Source of the DNA: Colwellia psychrerythraea 34H
GTDB taxonomy: Bacteria; Pseudomonadota; Gammaproteobacteria; Enterobacterales; Alteromonadaceae
NCBI RefSeq assembly: GCF_000012325.1
Contig: NC_003910.7
Span: forward strand, 3,658,001 to 3,722,000
Direction: 5' to 3'
DNA: 64,000 bases
Positions 47,684 to 57,907 of the stretch are shown here, piece by piece (the first letter of the stretch is position 1; each line of letters opens with the position of its first letter). The translations under genes and the position numbers were made by a program. The notes below the pieces were generated by a model. It was not told where the DNA came from. It saw only the letters and a list, made by a program, of their open reading frames with translations, and searched no databases.

Positions 47684-48157
47684 ATGTCTGCATTGTTACA
47701 GAAATCCACCACGGACCGAAATACCGAAGAAAAACGATTAAGTAAAGATATCAATTTAATCTATGATTTCACTGAAAAACCTAATCGAACTCATTTAAAA
47801 GCACATAGTGATAGAGCTGTGGTTGCTAAGCTTCGCGCTGATTTAGTATTACCTAACAATAAAATTCTAACCGTAGATATAGATTTTGATAGTACAAGCG
47901 GCTACCATGACAATACTATGATGGTTATGGATGACTTTGGTGTTGAGATGCTAGTCACTGCCTTCGCAGTAAAATACGGGCAGCAATTTGCTGATAAAAT
48001 ATCTAACGCTTGGGCAGAAAAAAACCATCAAAATGATCCTCGAAAACCCACTTACTTACTGGTACAAAAGCCAACCATTCATGATGGCTTGCCGCAAGTT
48101 TTTGTCGCCTGTGGAGAAAAAGAGCACAATAAAACTAAACCACAAAGTATCGTTTAA
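47684..48157 (+). CDS. Conserved-looking protein of unknown function (157 aa)
   Basis: A 157-residue soluble protein with no signal or membrane segment. It has alternating strands (AVVAKLRADLVLPNNKILTVDIDFDSTSGYHDNTMMVMDDFGVEMLVTAFAVKYG) and a basic, Gln/Pro-rich end. AAGGAAGC precedes the ATG. I do not recognise a domain. It ends 16 bases before the propeller sensor gene and is probably cotranscribed with it. Confidence 0.6.
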   Translation: MSALLQKSTTDRNTEEKRLSKDINLIYDFTEKPNRTHLKAHSDRAVVAKLRADLVLPNNKILTVDIDFDSTSGYHDNTMMVMDDFGVEMLVTAFAVKYGQQFADKISNAWAEKNHQNDPRKPTYLLVQKPTIHDGLPQVFVACGEKEHNKTKPQSIV

Positions 48158-48173
48158 TATCCAGCTAAATAAA

Positions 48174-50921
48174 ATGTTTAAGGCTAAGCTTTCTATACTT
48201 CTAGTGTTTAGCCTCTTATGCGTTAGCTTTTTAAGTGAAGCCAACAATGCAACATCGATTAAAACCCTAAGTAACGTTAATAAAATACTCCAAGACAAGG
48301 ACGGTTTTATCTGGTTAGCCGGTCAACAAGGGTTAACGCGCGTTGATGCCAATAGTAATATTACTTTTTCGCTCAGTAATCAAGAATGGCCACTGCCATA
48401 TTCTTGGATACATAATATGAGCCTTATTGATGACAACCTTTTACTTGCCACAGAAACTCACGGCTTATGGTTATTTCACACTCAAACCGGTACTGTTACA
48501 AAAATCCCTGTTGATATTCCACGGCAGAACCACTTTGATGCAGTAATGTTTAAAGATAAATATTACATCAATGCCCCAAATAAGTTGTATCGATATAACC
48601 CAAGTACTAAAGAAACTAATATTATTGAAAATGATATTAGTATTGATCATCTTGTTCATAATCAAAGGCACCTATACATATCGAATGAAAAAGGCTTATT
48701 TCAATTACAAGGTGACCGCCTTTCTATTATCATTAATGAGCCGATTACTGCATTAACGGCCATATCTAATGCAGTGATAGCCATAACAGCGAACAAGATT
48801 TACCGTTTTTCAGATGACGGAACAATATCAAATATAGGGCATAATGAGACCATCTATGGGCTAACTAAAGCGTTTGATAGTGATGATTTCTTTACAGTAA
48901 ATAAAAAAAATATTATCACCAAATATAATGGCCTGACACTTTCAACAATTCCTCATCACTATGGACAAAGTAAAACCGTACGTATTAGAGATATATTTCA
49001 TGATGCATCGGGAGTTTTATGGTTAGTGAGTAATCAAGGTATTGAACAAGTTAATGAGAACTACATTACCAATCATGAAGTTATTTTTGATATTCCAATC
49101 AATGCTAATGAAATCAAACTATTTGATAATGAGATCATTATTGGCAGTTATGGCGCTGGTTTACAAAACTTCTTAAAACCTATATTTAAACCAAGCGTAA
49201 ATACTGCCTTCACTAAAAAAGGCCTAAAAATATTTGATGCCATAGAGGTAAACAAAAACCTATACATCGCAAGTTTTGATGGTTTATGGCGCTATGATAA
49301 AAACCAAGAGAAAGTGAGTAAACTGAATATTATTGCAGATCAACTTGTATTAAAACTTAAGCATAAAAACAACTTACTCTACATAGCCACTAATGATGAT
49401 GGCCTCTATATCTATGACTTAAATAGTAAAAAAATTATAAATCATATCGATGTTAAAAAGGGATTGTTGAGTCCTGAGATTATTGATGTCTTACCATTAG
49501 AGGAAGGAAAAATATGGATTGCAAACAGCAGGCACATTAGCATTTACGAACAAGCAACCAACGTGACCACAACACTGAAGTCGCCAAATAAAAGTAAAGT
49601 TGTTTCATTTGTTTTAGCTGACAACAAAATTTTTGCCTCAACGCTCGGCGATGGTATTTTAGTGTTTAATCAACAAGGTGACTTATTAGCTCAGCTTTCT
49701 AAAGATCATAGCTTCACCGAAATGATAAAAATTAATGGTGACGTATGGGTATCTGGCCAGCCAGGTTTATATCGTATATCGCCAAAAAATTATCAAGTTA
49801 CTATGATAGAAAATACCCAACAGTATTCTTTTGTCAGCAGTATGTTAGTAAAAAATGACACCCTTTATGCCATTCACTACAGTGGTATTTTGGCACTCGA
49901 TCTATCTGAACAAAAACAGTTTAATCCGAATGTTATTATCAGCAAAACAACTATTTCAGGTAAAGCTTATTTACTTAATAAAACGATTAAGATTGAAAGT
50001 GGTAACGATGTCATCACCTTTGACTTGGCTAGTTTGGACTATCGCCCAGGGTTAGCGAAAAAATATCAGTACCGAATTAATAATAGCCAATGGCAGCAAA
50101 TTAGTAATAACCAATTAACCTTAACAGGCCTGGCTTCAGGTCATTATAATATTGAGATTATGGCAACTAATAGCTTAGGGCATTGGAGTGATGTAAAAGC
50201 TTATACTGAGATAGATGTCGCCTATCCTTGGTACTGGACAGTAGAACTGAAAATTATTTACATCATATTAATCTTGTTTATCGTGTTGTTGACCTCTTGG
50301 TTACTTTATTTACGGACGAAATCAATTAGAAACATTCACAATTTGCTCAAAGATGACATGAGAAATTGCGGTCGAGTGATGAAAACTATTCAACGTAATT
50401 TACAACTCACCTCTACGTCGCTAGCAAGTAATGAAGTAGAACAAAGTAAGCAATTGATTGAAAAAAGTATATTAGTGCTTAAAGAGAACCTTGATTCACA
50501 GGAACCCGATAGTCTTGCTGGCAAAGATTTAACTGTAGCGATTCCTTTTTTAGCTAACTATATTCATAGTAAATACGAAGTAAAACTATACTGTACTCTT
50601 GATGATAAAATCGATAGCTTAAATTATGAATTAAGATCAGATGTCTACAAAGTCATATTTGAAGCACTGATGTCGGCCATATTTAAGAGTGAAGCACAAA
50701 ACTTCAATCTTACGTTACAAGAGGTTAAGCAAAAATTATGGCTCACTGTTAATAGCGACAATGATTCTTTTAACCAACTCAACAGTAGAATCGACTTCGA
50801 TCTCGCTAGTTATACGATTCGTCAAATTACCAGTAAACACCACGCTTCACTCAATACTTTTGATAATGATGACGGTAGCAGCCAACTAGTCATTAGCTTC
50901 CCATTGATGACCTTAAATTAG
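48174..50921 (+). CDS. Two-component-regulator-propeller sensor with degenerate kinase end
   Basis: A 915-residue protein started at ATG 48174, where a signal peptide begins (FKAKLSILLVFSLLCVSFLSEA). An upstream in-frame start would lie inside the preceding gene. Residues ~30-590 contain Reg_prop-like repeats (DKDGFIWLAGQQGLTRVD, DASGVLWLVSNQGIEQV). A Y_Y_Y-type beta domain follows (YQYRINNSQWQQI), then one membrane helix near 690-712. The cytoplasmic end resembles HisKA_3-HATPase, but the phospho-acceptor His is absent (DDMRNCGRVMKTI). The N-box Asn is Ser (EALMSAIFKS), and the G-boxes are not recognisable. It is probably a pseudokinase or signal-relay protein. Confidence 0.75.
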   Translation: MFKAKLSILLVFSLLCVSFLSEANNATSIKTLSNVNKILQDKDGFIWLAGQQGLTRVDANSNITFSLSNQEWPLPYSWIHNMSLIDDNLLLATETHGLWLFHTQTGTVTKIPVDIPRQNHFDAVMFKDKYYINAPNKLYRYNPSTKETNIIENDISIDHLVHNQRHLYISNEKGLFQLQGDRLSIIINEPITALTAISNAVIAITANKIYRFSDDGTISNIGHNETIYGLTKAFDSDDFFTVNKKNIITKYNGLTLSTIPHHYGQSKTVRIRDIFHDASGVLWLVSNQGIEQVNENYITNHEVIFDIPINANEIKLFDNEIIIGSYGAGLQNFLKPIFKPSVNTAFTKKGLKIFDAIEVNKNLYIASFDGLWRYDKNQEKVSKLNIIADQLVLKLKHKNNLLYIATNDDGLYIYDLNSKKIINHIDVKKGLLSPEIIDVLPLEEGKIWIANSRHISIYEQATNVTTTLKSPNKSKVVSFVLADNKIFASTLGDGILVFNQQGDLLAQLSKDHSFTEMIKINGDVWVSGQPGLYRISPKNYQVTMIENTQQYSFVSSMLVKNDTLYAIHYSGILALDLSEQKQFNPNVIISKTTISGKAYLLNKTIKIESGNDVITFDLASLDYRPGLAKKYQYRINNSQWQQISNNQLTLTGLASGHYNIEIMATNSLGHWSDVKAYTEIDVAYPWYWTVELKIIYIILILFIVLLTSWLLYLRTKSIRNIHNLLKDDMRNCGRVMKTIQRNLQLTSTSLASNEVEQSKQLIEKSILVLKENLDSQEPDSLAGKDLTVAIPFLANYIHSKYEVKLYCTLDDKIDSLNYELRSDVYKVIFEALMSAIFKSEAQNFNLTLQEVKQKLWLTVNSDNDSFNQLNSRIDFDLASYTIRQITSKHHASLNTFDNDDGSSQLVISFPLMTLN

Positions 50922-51072
50922 ACCCTTCTTTTTTTGATAAAACAAAATAATGAAGACATTTGCCTTATTCATTCGAAATTAGTCACCAATTGGTATAAAA
51001 TACGCGTCCTTTTATCTGTACGGGGTTTGCTTAGGCATTTCCAGTACGAATTCGTGTGCAAAGAGTGAAGTA

Positions 51073-52515
51073 ATGAGTAAAAAGCTATATATCAAAACTT
51101 GGGGCTGTCAGATGAACGAGTATGACTCGCAGAAGATGGCAGAATTGTTGGATTCAACCCATGGTTTCTCGTTGGTTGAAGAAGCGGAACAAGCTGATGT
51201 TATTTTGCTTAATACTTGCTCCATTCGTGAGAAAGCTCAAGAAAAAGTATTTCATCAACTAGGTCGTTGGAAAAATCTAAAAGATAAAAAACCAGATTTA
51301 CTCATTGGTGTTGGTGGTTGTGTTGCCTCACAAGAAGGTGACTCTATACGTAAACGTGCTCCTTTTGTCGATATGATTTTTGGTCCACAAACATTGCACC
51401 GTTTACCTGAAATGCTAAATCAATTGCAGCACTCAAAGAGTCCAATTATTGATGTAAGCTTTCCAGAAATTGAAAAATTTGACCGATTGCCTGAACCTAA
51501 AGCTGACGGTGCCAGTGCATTTGTCTCTATTATGGAAGGCTGTAGTAAATATTGTACTTTCTGTGTAGTGCCTTACACACGTGGCGAAGAAGTTAGTCGT
51601 CCACTTGATGATGTATTATACGAAATAGCGCAACTTGCTGAGCAAGGTGTTCGTGAAGTAAACCTATTAGGCCAAAACGTAAATGCTTATCGTGGTGAAA
51701 CACATGATGGTTCAATTTGTCGCTTTGCTGATCTAGTACGTTTGGTTGCCACCATAGATGGTATCGATCGTATTCGTTATACCACTTCTCACCCGGTTGA
51801 GTTTACTGACGATATTATTGAAGCCTACACCGATGTTCCTGAACTAGTAAATCACTTGCATCTTCCGGTTCAAAGTGGCTGTGATCGCATTCTAACGCAA
51901 ATGAAACGTGGCCATACCGCGCTTGAGTATAAATCTCAAATTCGAAAATTGAAAAAAGTACGCCCTGAATTATCTATGTCTTCTGATTTCATTATCGGCT
52001 TCCCAGGGGAAACCGATGAAGACTTCACGGCAACGATGGATTTAATTAAAGCGGTTGATTTTGATTTAAGTTTTAGCTTTATCTATAGCGCTCGTCCTGG
52101 TACTCCAGCAGCCGATTTACCTGATGATATTAGTGATCAAACTAAGAAAGATCGTTTAAAGCTACTACAAGAGCAAATAACACATCAAGCATTACGCATT
52201 GCCAGACAAATGCTTAATACAGAGCAACGTGTTCTTGTTGAAGGTCCTTCAAGAAAAAATCCTATGGAATTACGTGGTAAAACAGAAAATAACCGTACGG
52301 TTAACTTTGTTGCCCCACATAGCGTTATTGGACAATTTGTCGATATCAAAATTACTGATGTAGTTGCCAACTCTTTACGTGGTGAATTAGTAAGAGAAGA
52401 AAAAGAAATGGGTCTACGTATAGCTCATTCTCCTGCTGATATTTTGGCAAATAACCATCACATGGCAACGCCAAGTAATCTTGACGAGTTAGGTGTGGGT
52501 ACTTTTACACCATAA
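51073..52515 (+). CDS. miaB: tRNA-2-methylthio-N6-dimethylallyladenosine synthase MiaB
   Basis: A 480-residue radical-SAM methylthiotransferase. The auxiliary-cluster Cys are in [21 protein letters not shown] and VGGCVAS. The SAM-cluster Cys are in [18 protein letters not shown]-terminal TRAM domain is present ([11 protein letters not shown]...). It completes ms2i6A37 on tRNAs reading UNN codons. It opens the conserved miaB-ybeZ-ybeY-corC-lnt cluster. Confidence 0.97.
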   Translation: MSKKLYIKTWGCQMNEYDSQKMAELLDSTHGFSLVEEAEQADVILLNTCSIREKAQEKVFHQLGRWKNLKDKKPDLLIGVGGCVASQEGDSIRKRAPFVDMIFGPQTLHRLPEMLNQLQHSKSPIIDVSFPEIEKFDRLPEPKADGASAFVSIMEGCSKYCTFCVVPYTRGEEVSRPLDDVLYEIAQLAEQGVREVNLLGQNVNAYRGETHDGSICRFADLVRLVATIDGIDRIRYTTSHPVEFTDDIIEAYTDVPELVNHLHLPVQSGCDRILTQMKRGHTALEYKSQIRKLKKVRPELSMSSDFIIGFPGETDEDFTATMDLIKAVDFDLSFSFIYSARPGTPAADLPDDISDQTKKDRLKLLQEQITHQALRIARQMLNTEQRVLVEGPSRKNPMELRGKTENNRTVNFVAPHSVIGQFVDIKITDVVANSLRGELVREEKEMGLRIAHSPADILANNHHMATPSNLDELGVGTFTP

Positions 52516-52533
52516 ACACCCTTTGGGGTTTAT
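52512..52533 (+). terminator. Weak hairpin between miaB and ybeZ
   Basis: ATAAAC(A)CCC and GGGGTTTAT pair with one bulge around TTT, followed by a U-poor stretch. It may moderate read-through from miaB into ybeZ. Confidence 0.3.
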
Positions 52534-52561
52534 ATAGCCTTTTAACTTTTACAAAACGGAA

Positions 52562-53674
52562 ATGAATTTGACGACATCAGCGACTAAACTAACCCGAGCC
52601 GTTTTCAGTTTGACGCCTGTAGACAACCATAGACAAGCAAATTTATGTGGCCCTATGGACGATAACCTGAAAACCATTGAACGCCGCTTAGGTGTAGAAA
52701 TAAGCTATCGTGGCCATGAGTTTACTGTCGTTGGTCAGCCGTCAAATTCTCAGGCCGTTGTTCAAGTATTGAAAGACTTGTATATTGAAAGCCAAGAAGT
52801 TAAAGGTGAAGGCAAAATAATCACTCCTGAGATGGTTCATTTAGCCATTCTAGAAGCTGATTGTCTCGAACAAGAGCAACCGAGCGATAAAGTATCATCA
52901 GAATTAGGCAAACAAATAAATAGTCAATTAGATAATAAATTTGATGATATGCTAACCATTAAAACAAAGCGTGGTGTCGTTAAACCCCGCAATGGTAATC
53001 AACAAGCTTATGTACAAAGCATAATAACGAGTGATATTAGTTTTGGTGTTGGTGTTGCAGGCACAGGTAAAACCTATTTAGCTGTTGCTTGTGCTGTCGA
53101 TGCGCTAGAACGTCAAGAAGTGCGTCGTATTTTACTCACAAGACCAGCTGTAGAGGCGGGTGAAAAATTAGGTTTCTTACCTGGTGATTTATCACAAAAG
53201 ATAGATCCTTATTTAAGGCCGCTTTATGATGCTCTTTTTGAAATGCTTGGCTTTGAAAAAGTCGAAAAACTCATAGAGCGTAATGTTATAGAAATTGCTC
53301 CACTGGCTTATATGCGTGGCCGAACACTTAATGATGCCTTTATTATTTTAGATGAAAGTCAAAACACTACCGTTGAACAAATGAAAATGTTCTTAACGCG
53401 TATTGGTTTTAACTCTCGTGCTGTTATTACCGGTGATATTACGCAAGTCGATTTACCTCGTCATCAGATGTCAGGGCTTCGTCATGCCATTGAAGTTTTA
53501 CAAGACATCAATGGTATTAGTTTTAACTTCTTCCAATCAAAAGACGTCGTTCGTCATCCCGTGGTTGCCCGAGTAGTTGATGCCTATGATAGTTATGAGC
53601 AAAAAATAAATAGACAAAAACAAGAAAAAAAACAGGCTCAACAAACAAGTAATGATAAAAGCGATGTAAGCTAA
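52562..53674 (+). CDS. ybeZ: PhoH-like ATPase YbeZ
   Basis: A 370-residue PhoH-family protein. An N-terminal KH-like region (LERRLGVEISYRGHEFTVVG) precedes the ATPase domain, with Walker A GVAGTGKTYLAVA near 165 and Walker B AFIILDESQNT. The C-terminal tail is Lys/Gln-rich. YbeZ partners YbeY in rRNA processing. The stop overlaps the ybeY ATG (TAATG), implying coupled translation. Confidence 0.95.
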   Translation: MNLTTSATKLTRAVFSLTPVDNHRQANLCGPMDDNLKTIERRLGVEISYRGHEFTVVGQPSNSQAVVQVLKDLYIESQEVKGEGKIITPEMVHLAILEADCLEQEQPSDKVSSELGKQINSQLDNKFDDMLTIKTKRGVVKPRNGNQQAYVQSIITSDISFGVGVAGTGKTYLAVACAVDALERQEVRRILLTRPAVEAGEKLGFLPGDLSQKIDPYLRPLYDALFEMLGFEKVEKLIERNVIEIAPLAYMRGRTLNDAFIILDESQNTTVEQMKMFLTRIGFNSRAVITGDITQVDLPRHQMSGLRHAIEVLQDINGISFNFFQSKDVVRHPVVARVVDAYDSYEQKINRQKQEKKQAQQTSNDKSDVS

Positions 53675-54141
53675 TGGCTCATGTGATTGATCTTCAAGTT
53701 GCCTGTACTCCCACCAAATTACCCACTAAAGAGCAATTTCAGTTATGGGTTGATACTGCCCTAGCCGAAGTTAGCAGTAGCCCAAATCAAGATTTTGAAC
53801 TTACCATTCGCTTGGTAAATAATGAAGAAAGCCAACAGCTGAATAAACAATATCGAGACAAAGATAAACCAACCAATGTTTTATCTTTTCCTTTTGAAGT
53901 ACCTGATGGCATTGAACTTAACCTATTAGGCGACTTGATTATTTGCATTGAAGTAATGAAGCAAGAAGCGCAAGAGCAAAATAAAGCCTTGTTTGAACAT
54001 TGGGCTCATCTTGTTATTCATGGCTGCTTGCATTTAGTTGGCTTTGATCATATAAGTGACACTGAAGCACTTGAAATGGAGTCTATTGAGATTACCATTT
54101 TAGAAAAACTAGGGATTAGTAATCCTTATTTAGAACAGTAA
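53674..54141 (+). CDS. ybeY: Endoribonuclease YbeY
   Basis: A 155-residue YbeY. The zinc motif H-x3-H-x5-H is complete in HLVIHGCLHLVGFDHISD. NKQYRDKDKPTNVLSFPFE is the family's other signature. It acts in 16S rRNA 3' maturation and ribosome quality control. One base overlaps ybeZ. Confidence 0.97.
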   Translation: MAHVIDLQVACTPTKLPTKEQFQLWVDTALAEVSSSPNQDFELTIRLVNNEESQQLNKQYRDKDKPTNVLSFPFEVPDGIELNLLGDLIICIEVMKQEAQEQNKALFEHWAHLVIHGCLHLVGFDHISDTEALEMESIEITILEKLGISNPYLEQ

Positions 54142-54243
54142 ATCATTAGTTTATAACGATAGAAATAGAATTAACTCATAATTTGATGAGTAACATGTTC
54201 GATTACATGCCCAATACCATAATACAGGAATACAAATAGCTCT

Positions 54244-55122
54244 ATGAGCGATGACACCCCCCACTCTAGTAACGGTTCAGCCAGTAAGTCCTTTTTAGAT
54301 AAAGTTATGCAAGTATTAACGCCTGAACCGAAAAATAAAGATCAATTGATTGATATATTAAATGATGCTCAAGACAGAGAATTAATCAATCCTGAAACCA
54401 AGCAAATGATTAAAGGTGTCTTAGACGTATCTGAAATGCGCGTACGAGAGATTATGATCCCACGTTCTCAAATGGTTACGATTGATATAAACCATAGCCT
54501 TGATGAGTTCTTACCTATTATTCTAGAGTCTGGTCATTCACGTTTTCCCGTTGTTAATGAGGATATCGATCACGTTGATGGTATTTTATTAGCGAAAGAT
54601 CTACTTGCTTTTGGCTTTAACTCTCAAAGTGATAATTTTAGCTTAAGTGACGTTATTCGACCTGCTATTATTGTTCCTGAAAGTAAAAAGGTCGAACCTT
54701 TATTAAAAGAGTTTCGTTCAAATCGCTACCATATGGCCATTGTTGTTGATGAATACGGTGGTGTTTCCGGTGTTATCACCATCGAAGATATTTTAGAACA
54801 AATTGTTGGTGAAATTGAAGATGAAACCGATGATGAAATTGAAGAAGAAATTAAGCACTTAGCAGGAAATGTTTATCTAGTAAAAGCGCTGACCGAGCTT
54901 GGCGACTTCAATGATTACTTTAACTGTAATTTTAATGACACCAATGCCGATACCATTGGTGGTATTGTTTTGCGTCAGTTTAATCATATGCCACAAAAAG
55001 GTGAACTATTTCGCTTAGGCAACTTTGAATTTAAAGTGCTAGTAGCCGATAGTAGACGTATGCAAATGCTACAAGTAAGTGTTGATAAAGGTCACGAAAT
55101 TAACGGTAAAGTGAGTGACTAA
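54244..55122 (+). CDS. corC: CBS-domain protein CorC (YbeX)
   Basis: A 292-residue cytoplasmic protein. Two CBS domains (residues about 70-190; VREIMIPRSQMVTIDI and MAIVVDEYGGVSGVITIEDILEQIVGEIEDE) are followed by a CorC_HlyC transporter-associated domain. The family was linked to Mg/Co efflux, and the E. coli protein is now tied to ribosome metabolism. It overlaps lnt by eight bases. Confidence 0.93.
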   Translation: MSDDTPHSSNGSASKSFLDKVMQVLTPEPKNKDQLIDILNDAQDRELINPETKQMIKGVLDVSEMRVREIMIPRSQMVTIDINHSLDEFLPIILESGHSRFPVVNEDIDHVDGILLAKDLLAFGFNSQSDNFSLSDVIRPAIIVPESKKVEPLLKEFRSNRYHMAIVVDEYGGVSGVITIEDILEQIVGEIEDETDDEIEEEIKHLAGNVYLVKALTELGDFNDYFNCNFNDTNADTIGGIVLRQFNHMPQKGELFRLGNFEFKVLVADSRRMQMLQVSVDKGHEINGKVSD

Positions 55123-56713
55123 CATCATTAAGGCTTCTGTTTTTCAATCAATAAAAAGCAAACTAACAAACCCAAGTAATTGGCTGTGTTTTCTTAGTGG
55201 CTTTTTCTTGGTTTTTGCTTACGCCCCCTTTTCTTATTGGTGGTTGGCATTAACGTTACCTAGCATCATGTTATATCAAGTCAAAAATTCCTCCCCAAGA
55301 GTAGCCGCTAAAAAAACAGCCCTTTTTGCCTTTGGCTGGTTTAGCAGTGGTATTAGCTGGGTTCATGTCAGTATCGACCAATTTGGTGGCCTGCCACTAA
55401 TAGTTTCTTTGCTATTAATGTTAGCGTTATGTGCTTACCTGGCATTATTCCCAGCACTTGCAGGTTACTTAACGGCGAGAATAGCCAAGAATAAACACGT
55501 TAATTTATGGTTATTCCCTTCTATTTGGTTACTGTGCGAATACTTGCGCGCGGTGGTGTTAACAGGCTTTCCTTGGCTATCGCTTGGTTATAGTCAAATA
55601 GATAGTCCGTTGGCCAGCTTTGCACCTGTTATCGGTGAAGTAGGTCTTACAGGCATTATCTTAGTATTAAATATTTGCTGGGTAAAAATTTACTGTTTTT
55701 GTTTAGATTATATCAATAACAAAAATCAAAAATCCTCAATCACGCTATCACACAAAAATTTACTTTTACCACTCAGCTTAATGGTAAGCATTATGCTTAC
55801 CAGCTTTAGTTTCGCCCATGTAAGCTGGACCGAGTTAACCGGTAAATCGACTAAAGTGGCGCTAATTCAAGGTAATGTAGCCCAATCAATAAAATGGCAG
55901 CCAGAGCAAGAGTGGCCAACCATGTTGAAATACCTAGATTTAACGCGTGTAAACTATGATGCCGATCTTATTGTTTGGCCTGAGTCGGCTATTCCAGCGC
56001 TAGAGCCTGCAGTACAAGACTATTTAGGTACAGTGAATAGCTCAGCGATTTTGAACAACAGCACAATAATTACGGGTTTAATTAACTACAATTTTGAAAG
56101 CAAAGAGTACTTTAATGCTTTGGTGGTTCTAGGTAAGAAAAATACTGAAGATGAACAAGGTTATTATTATAACCACAGCAATAGATACTATAAAAGTCAC
56201 TTATTACCTATCGGTGAATTTGTCCCGTTCCAAGAACTGCTTCGCCCAATAGCACCCTTTTTCAACCTACCGATGTCCTCTTTTACTGCCGGTAACTACA
56301 TTCAACCAAATTTAATCGCTAATAACTTACATATATTACCGTTAAACTGTTTTGAAATAGCTTTTCCAATGCAATTAGCAGCCAATTTCACTGATGATAC
56401 CGATATGATTTTAACAGTCAGTAATGATGCATGGTTTGGTGATTCTCATGGTCCTCACCAGCACTTTGAAATTGCTCGAATGCGGGCGTTAGAGTTTGGT
56501 CGCCCATTAGTAAGGGCAACAAATAACGGTGTGACAGGCATGATAAATCATTTGGGAGAAGTTACTGCGATTGCACCACAATTTGAAGAGGTAGTACTTA
56601 AAGGAACGGTTGAGTTTGTTAAGGGTGATACTCCCTATAGCCAATGGCCAAATCTAATATTATGGTTGATGATACTGTTACCATTGACCTTGATGAAAAT
56701 TTTTAAACTTTAG
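55115..56713 (+). CDS. lnt: Apolipoprotein N-acyltransferase
   Basis: A 532-residue inner-membrane enzyme that adds the third acyl chain to lipoproteins. It is read from GTG 55115, overlapping corC by eight bases. Six hydrophobic segments precede the periplasmic nitrilase-like domain. The Glu-Lys-Cys triad is visible as WPESAIP, YYKSHLLPIGEFVPF and LNCFEIAFP. SNDAWFGDSHGPHQH is the family motif. It serves lipoproteins such as LolB in this window. Confidence 0.95.
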   Translation: MTNIIKASVFQSIKSKLTNPSNWLCFLSGFFLVFAYAPFSYWWLALTLPSIMLYQVKNSSPRVAAKKTALFAFGWFSSGISWVHVSIDQFGGLPLIVSLLLMLALCAYLALFPALAGYLTARIAKNKHVNLWLFPSIWLLCEYLRAVVLTGFPWLSLGYSQIDSPLASFAPVIGEVGLTGIILVLNICWVKIYCFCLDYINNKNQKSSITLSHKNLLLPLSLMVSIMLTSFSFAHVSWTELTGKSTKVALIQGNVAQSIKWQPEQEWPTMLKYLDLTRVNYDADLIVWPESAIPALEPAVQDYLGTVNSSAILNNSTIITGLINYNFESKEYFNALVVLGKKNTEDEQGYYYNHSNRYYKSHLLPIGEFVPFQELLRPIAPFFNLPMSSFTAGNYIQPNLIANNLHILPLNCFEIAFPMQLAANFTDDTDMILTVSNDAWFGDSHGPHQHFEIARMRALEFGRPLVRATNNGVTGMINHLGEVTAIAPQFEEVVLKGTVEFVKGDTPYSQWPNLILWLMILLPLTLMKIFKL

Positions 56714-56802
56714 CAACGTAAACTGTAGTCACGTAAATTTAGTCATTTGCATAGTAATCGCTTTACTATTAACGATGCTTTCACGGTAAGCCTTGAATCA
56801 TC

Positions 56803-56848
56803 AGTAGAATAAATAAAATGAAGAGAGTGGCACTTTATTTATTCTACT
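56803..56848. terminator. Inverted repeat between convergent lnt and diguanylate cyclase genes
   Basis: A perfect 15-base inverted repeat, AGTAGAATAAATAAA (56803-56817) with TTTATTTATTCTACT (56834-56848), lies between two convergent genes. It is A/T-rich and has no long U-run, so it is an unconventional terminator or 3'-end stabiliser. Confidence 0.5.
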
Positions 56849-56855
56849 AGCTTAT

Positions 56856-57830
56856 CTATCTGTTTTGTTTCGGATGCAATGACGTTTTGTTACGACCTGT
56901 TTCTTTTGATTGATATAAAGCGGCATCAGCACATTCAACCCAAGCTTCATGGCTTGTAATACTCTCATCAACTTCAGCTACACCAACACTTATAGTGTAA
57001 TTAATATCAATATCATTGTAAGTCACAGTGGCCTTAGCCACTTCTTTTCGAAGACGTTCAGCAAATACGTAGGCATTTTTAAGGGAGGTATCTGCCAATA
57101 AAATGGCAAACTCTTCACCGCCATAACGACCACAAATATCGGTTTCCCTAACATGGTGGCGAATCAAGCTAGAAAGGTGGCGAATAACGACATCACCAAC
57201 CACGTGACCATAAGTATCATTTACATTTTTAAAGTGATCAATATCTAACATCACTAATGAGCTAGCATGTTGACTTCGGCCCCAACGCTTATGTTCAGCT
57301 AATAAACACGTCTCCCAGTGCGCACGATTGAACAATTGAGTTAAGCCATCTGTTTGACTTAATATTGCCAATTCTTCATTCGCTTTTTTCAAGCCTTGCT
57401 TATGCACAGCATTGTCTGTGACATCATAAACCAATAAACACAAGTGGCTAACGTCACCCGTAGAAGATAAAAGCGGAATGAACGTGGTGTTTTGATACAT
57501 GAAATCAGCGCTGCCAGTAACAGGGCGATAACTATCAAACTTAAACAAGTAGGGTCTTTGTTCCCATATGGTAAAGGCTTTATTTTTCAGTAAAAAAACT
57601 GATTCTGCCTTGCGAGTAAACCAATCTTTAGGGATTTCTTCAAAGAGATCAAATATCAACTTTCCCTTTACTTGACGAGGTAATAAACCACTATGGTTTT
57701 CCATAAAACCATTAAATATTTGAATGGTGAACTCTTTATCAAGCACAACTAGACCAACATCAATGTTATGCAACATTTCCATTAGCCAATGTAATTCATT
57801 TAATTGTGATTTTTCTAACGTCATAACCAA
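56856..57830 (-). CDS. PAS-GGDEF diguanylate cyclase
   Basis: A 324-residue soluble protein. A PAS domain occupies residues ~15-135 (NIDVGLVVLDKEFTIQIFNGFMENHSG). The GGDEF domain from ~155 has LFNRAHWETCL, VMLDIDHFKNVNDTYGH and GRYGGEEFAILL. The RETD inhibitory site sits five residues before GGEEF, so feedback inhibition by c-di-GMP is expected. The gene lies 77 bases downstream of a CheY-CheC-like regulator on the same strand, implying the regulator controls or is controlled with it. Confidence 0.92.
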   Translation of the reverse strand: MVMTLEKSQLNELHWLMEMLHNIDVGLVVLDKEFTIQIFNGFMENHSGLLPRQVKGKLIFDLFEEIPKDWFTRKAESVFLLKNKAFTIWEQRPYLFKFDSYRPVTGSADFMYQNTTFIPLLSSTGDVSHLCLLVYDVTDNAVHKQGLKKANEELAILSQTDGLTQLFNRAHWETCLLAEHKRWGRSQHASSLVMLDIDHFKNVNDTYGHVVGDVVIRHLSSLIRHHVRETDICGRYGGEEFAILLADTSLKNAYVFAERLRKEVAKATVTYNDIDINYTISVGVAEVDESITSHEAWVECADAALYQSKETGRNKTSLHPKQNR

Positions 57831-57907
57831 TTCCTGTCGTCGCTTAATCGCGCTAACTTATACTTATGTCATTTGCCATAAGTGATTTGTACCTGTTAAC
57901 TCATGAG

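Noticed and set aside
47988..48173. N-terminal extension of the propeller sensor
   Set aside because: It would overlap the preceding gene in another frame. Starting at 48174 gives a proper signal peptide.
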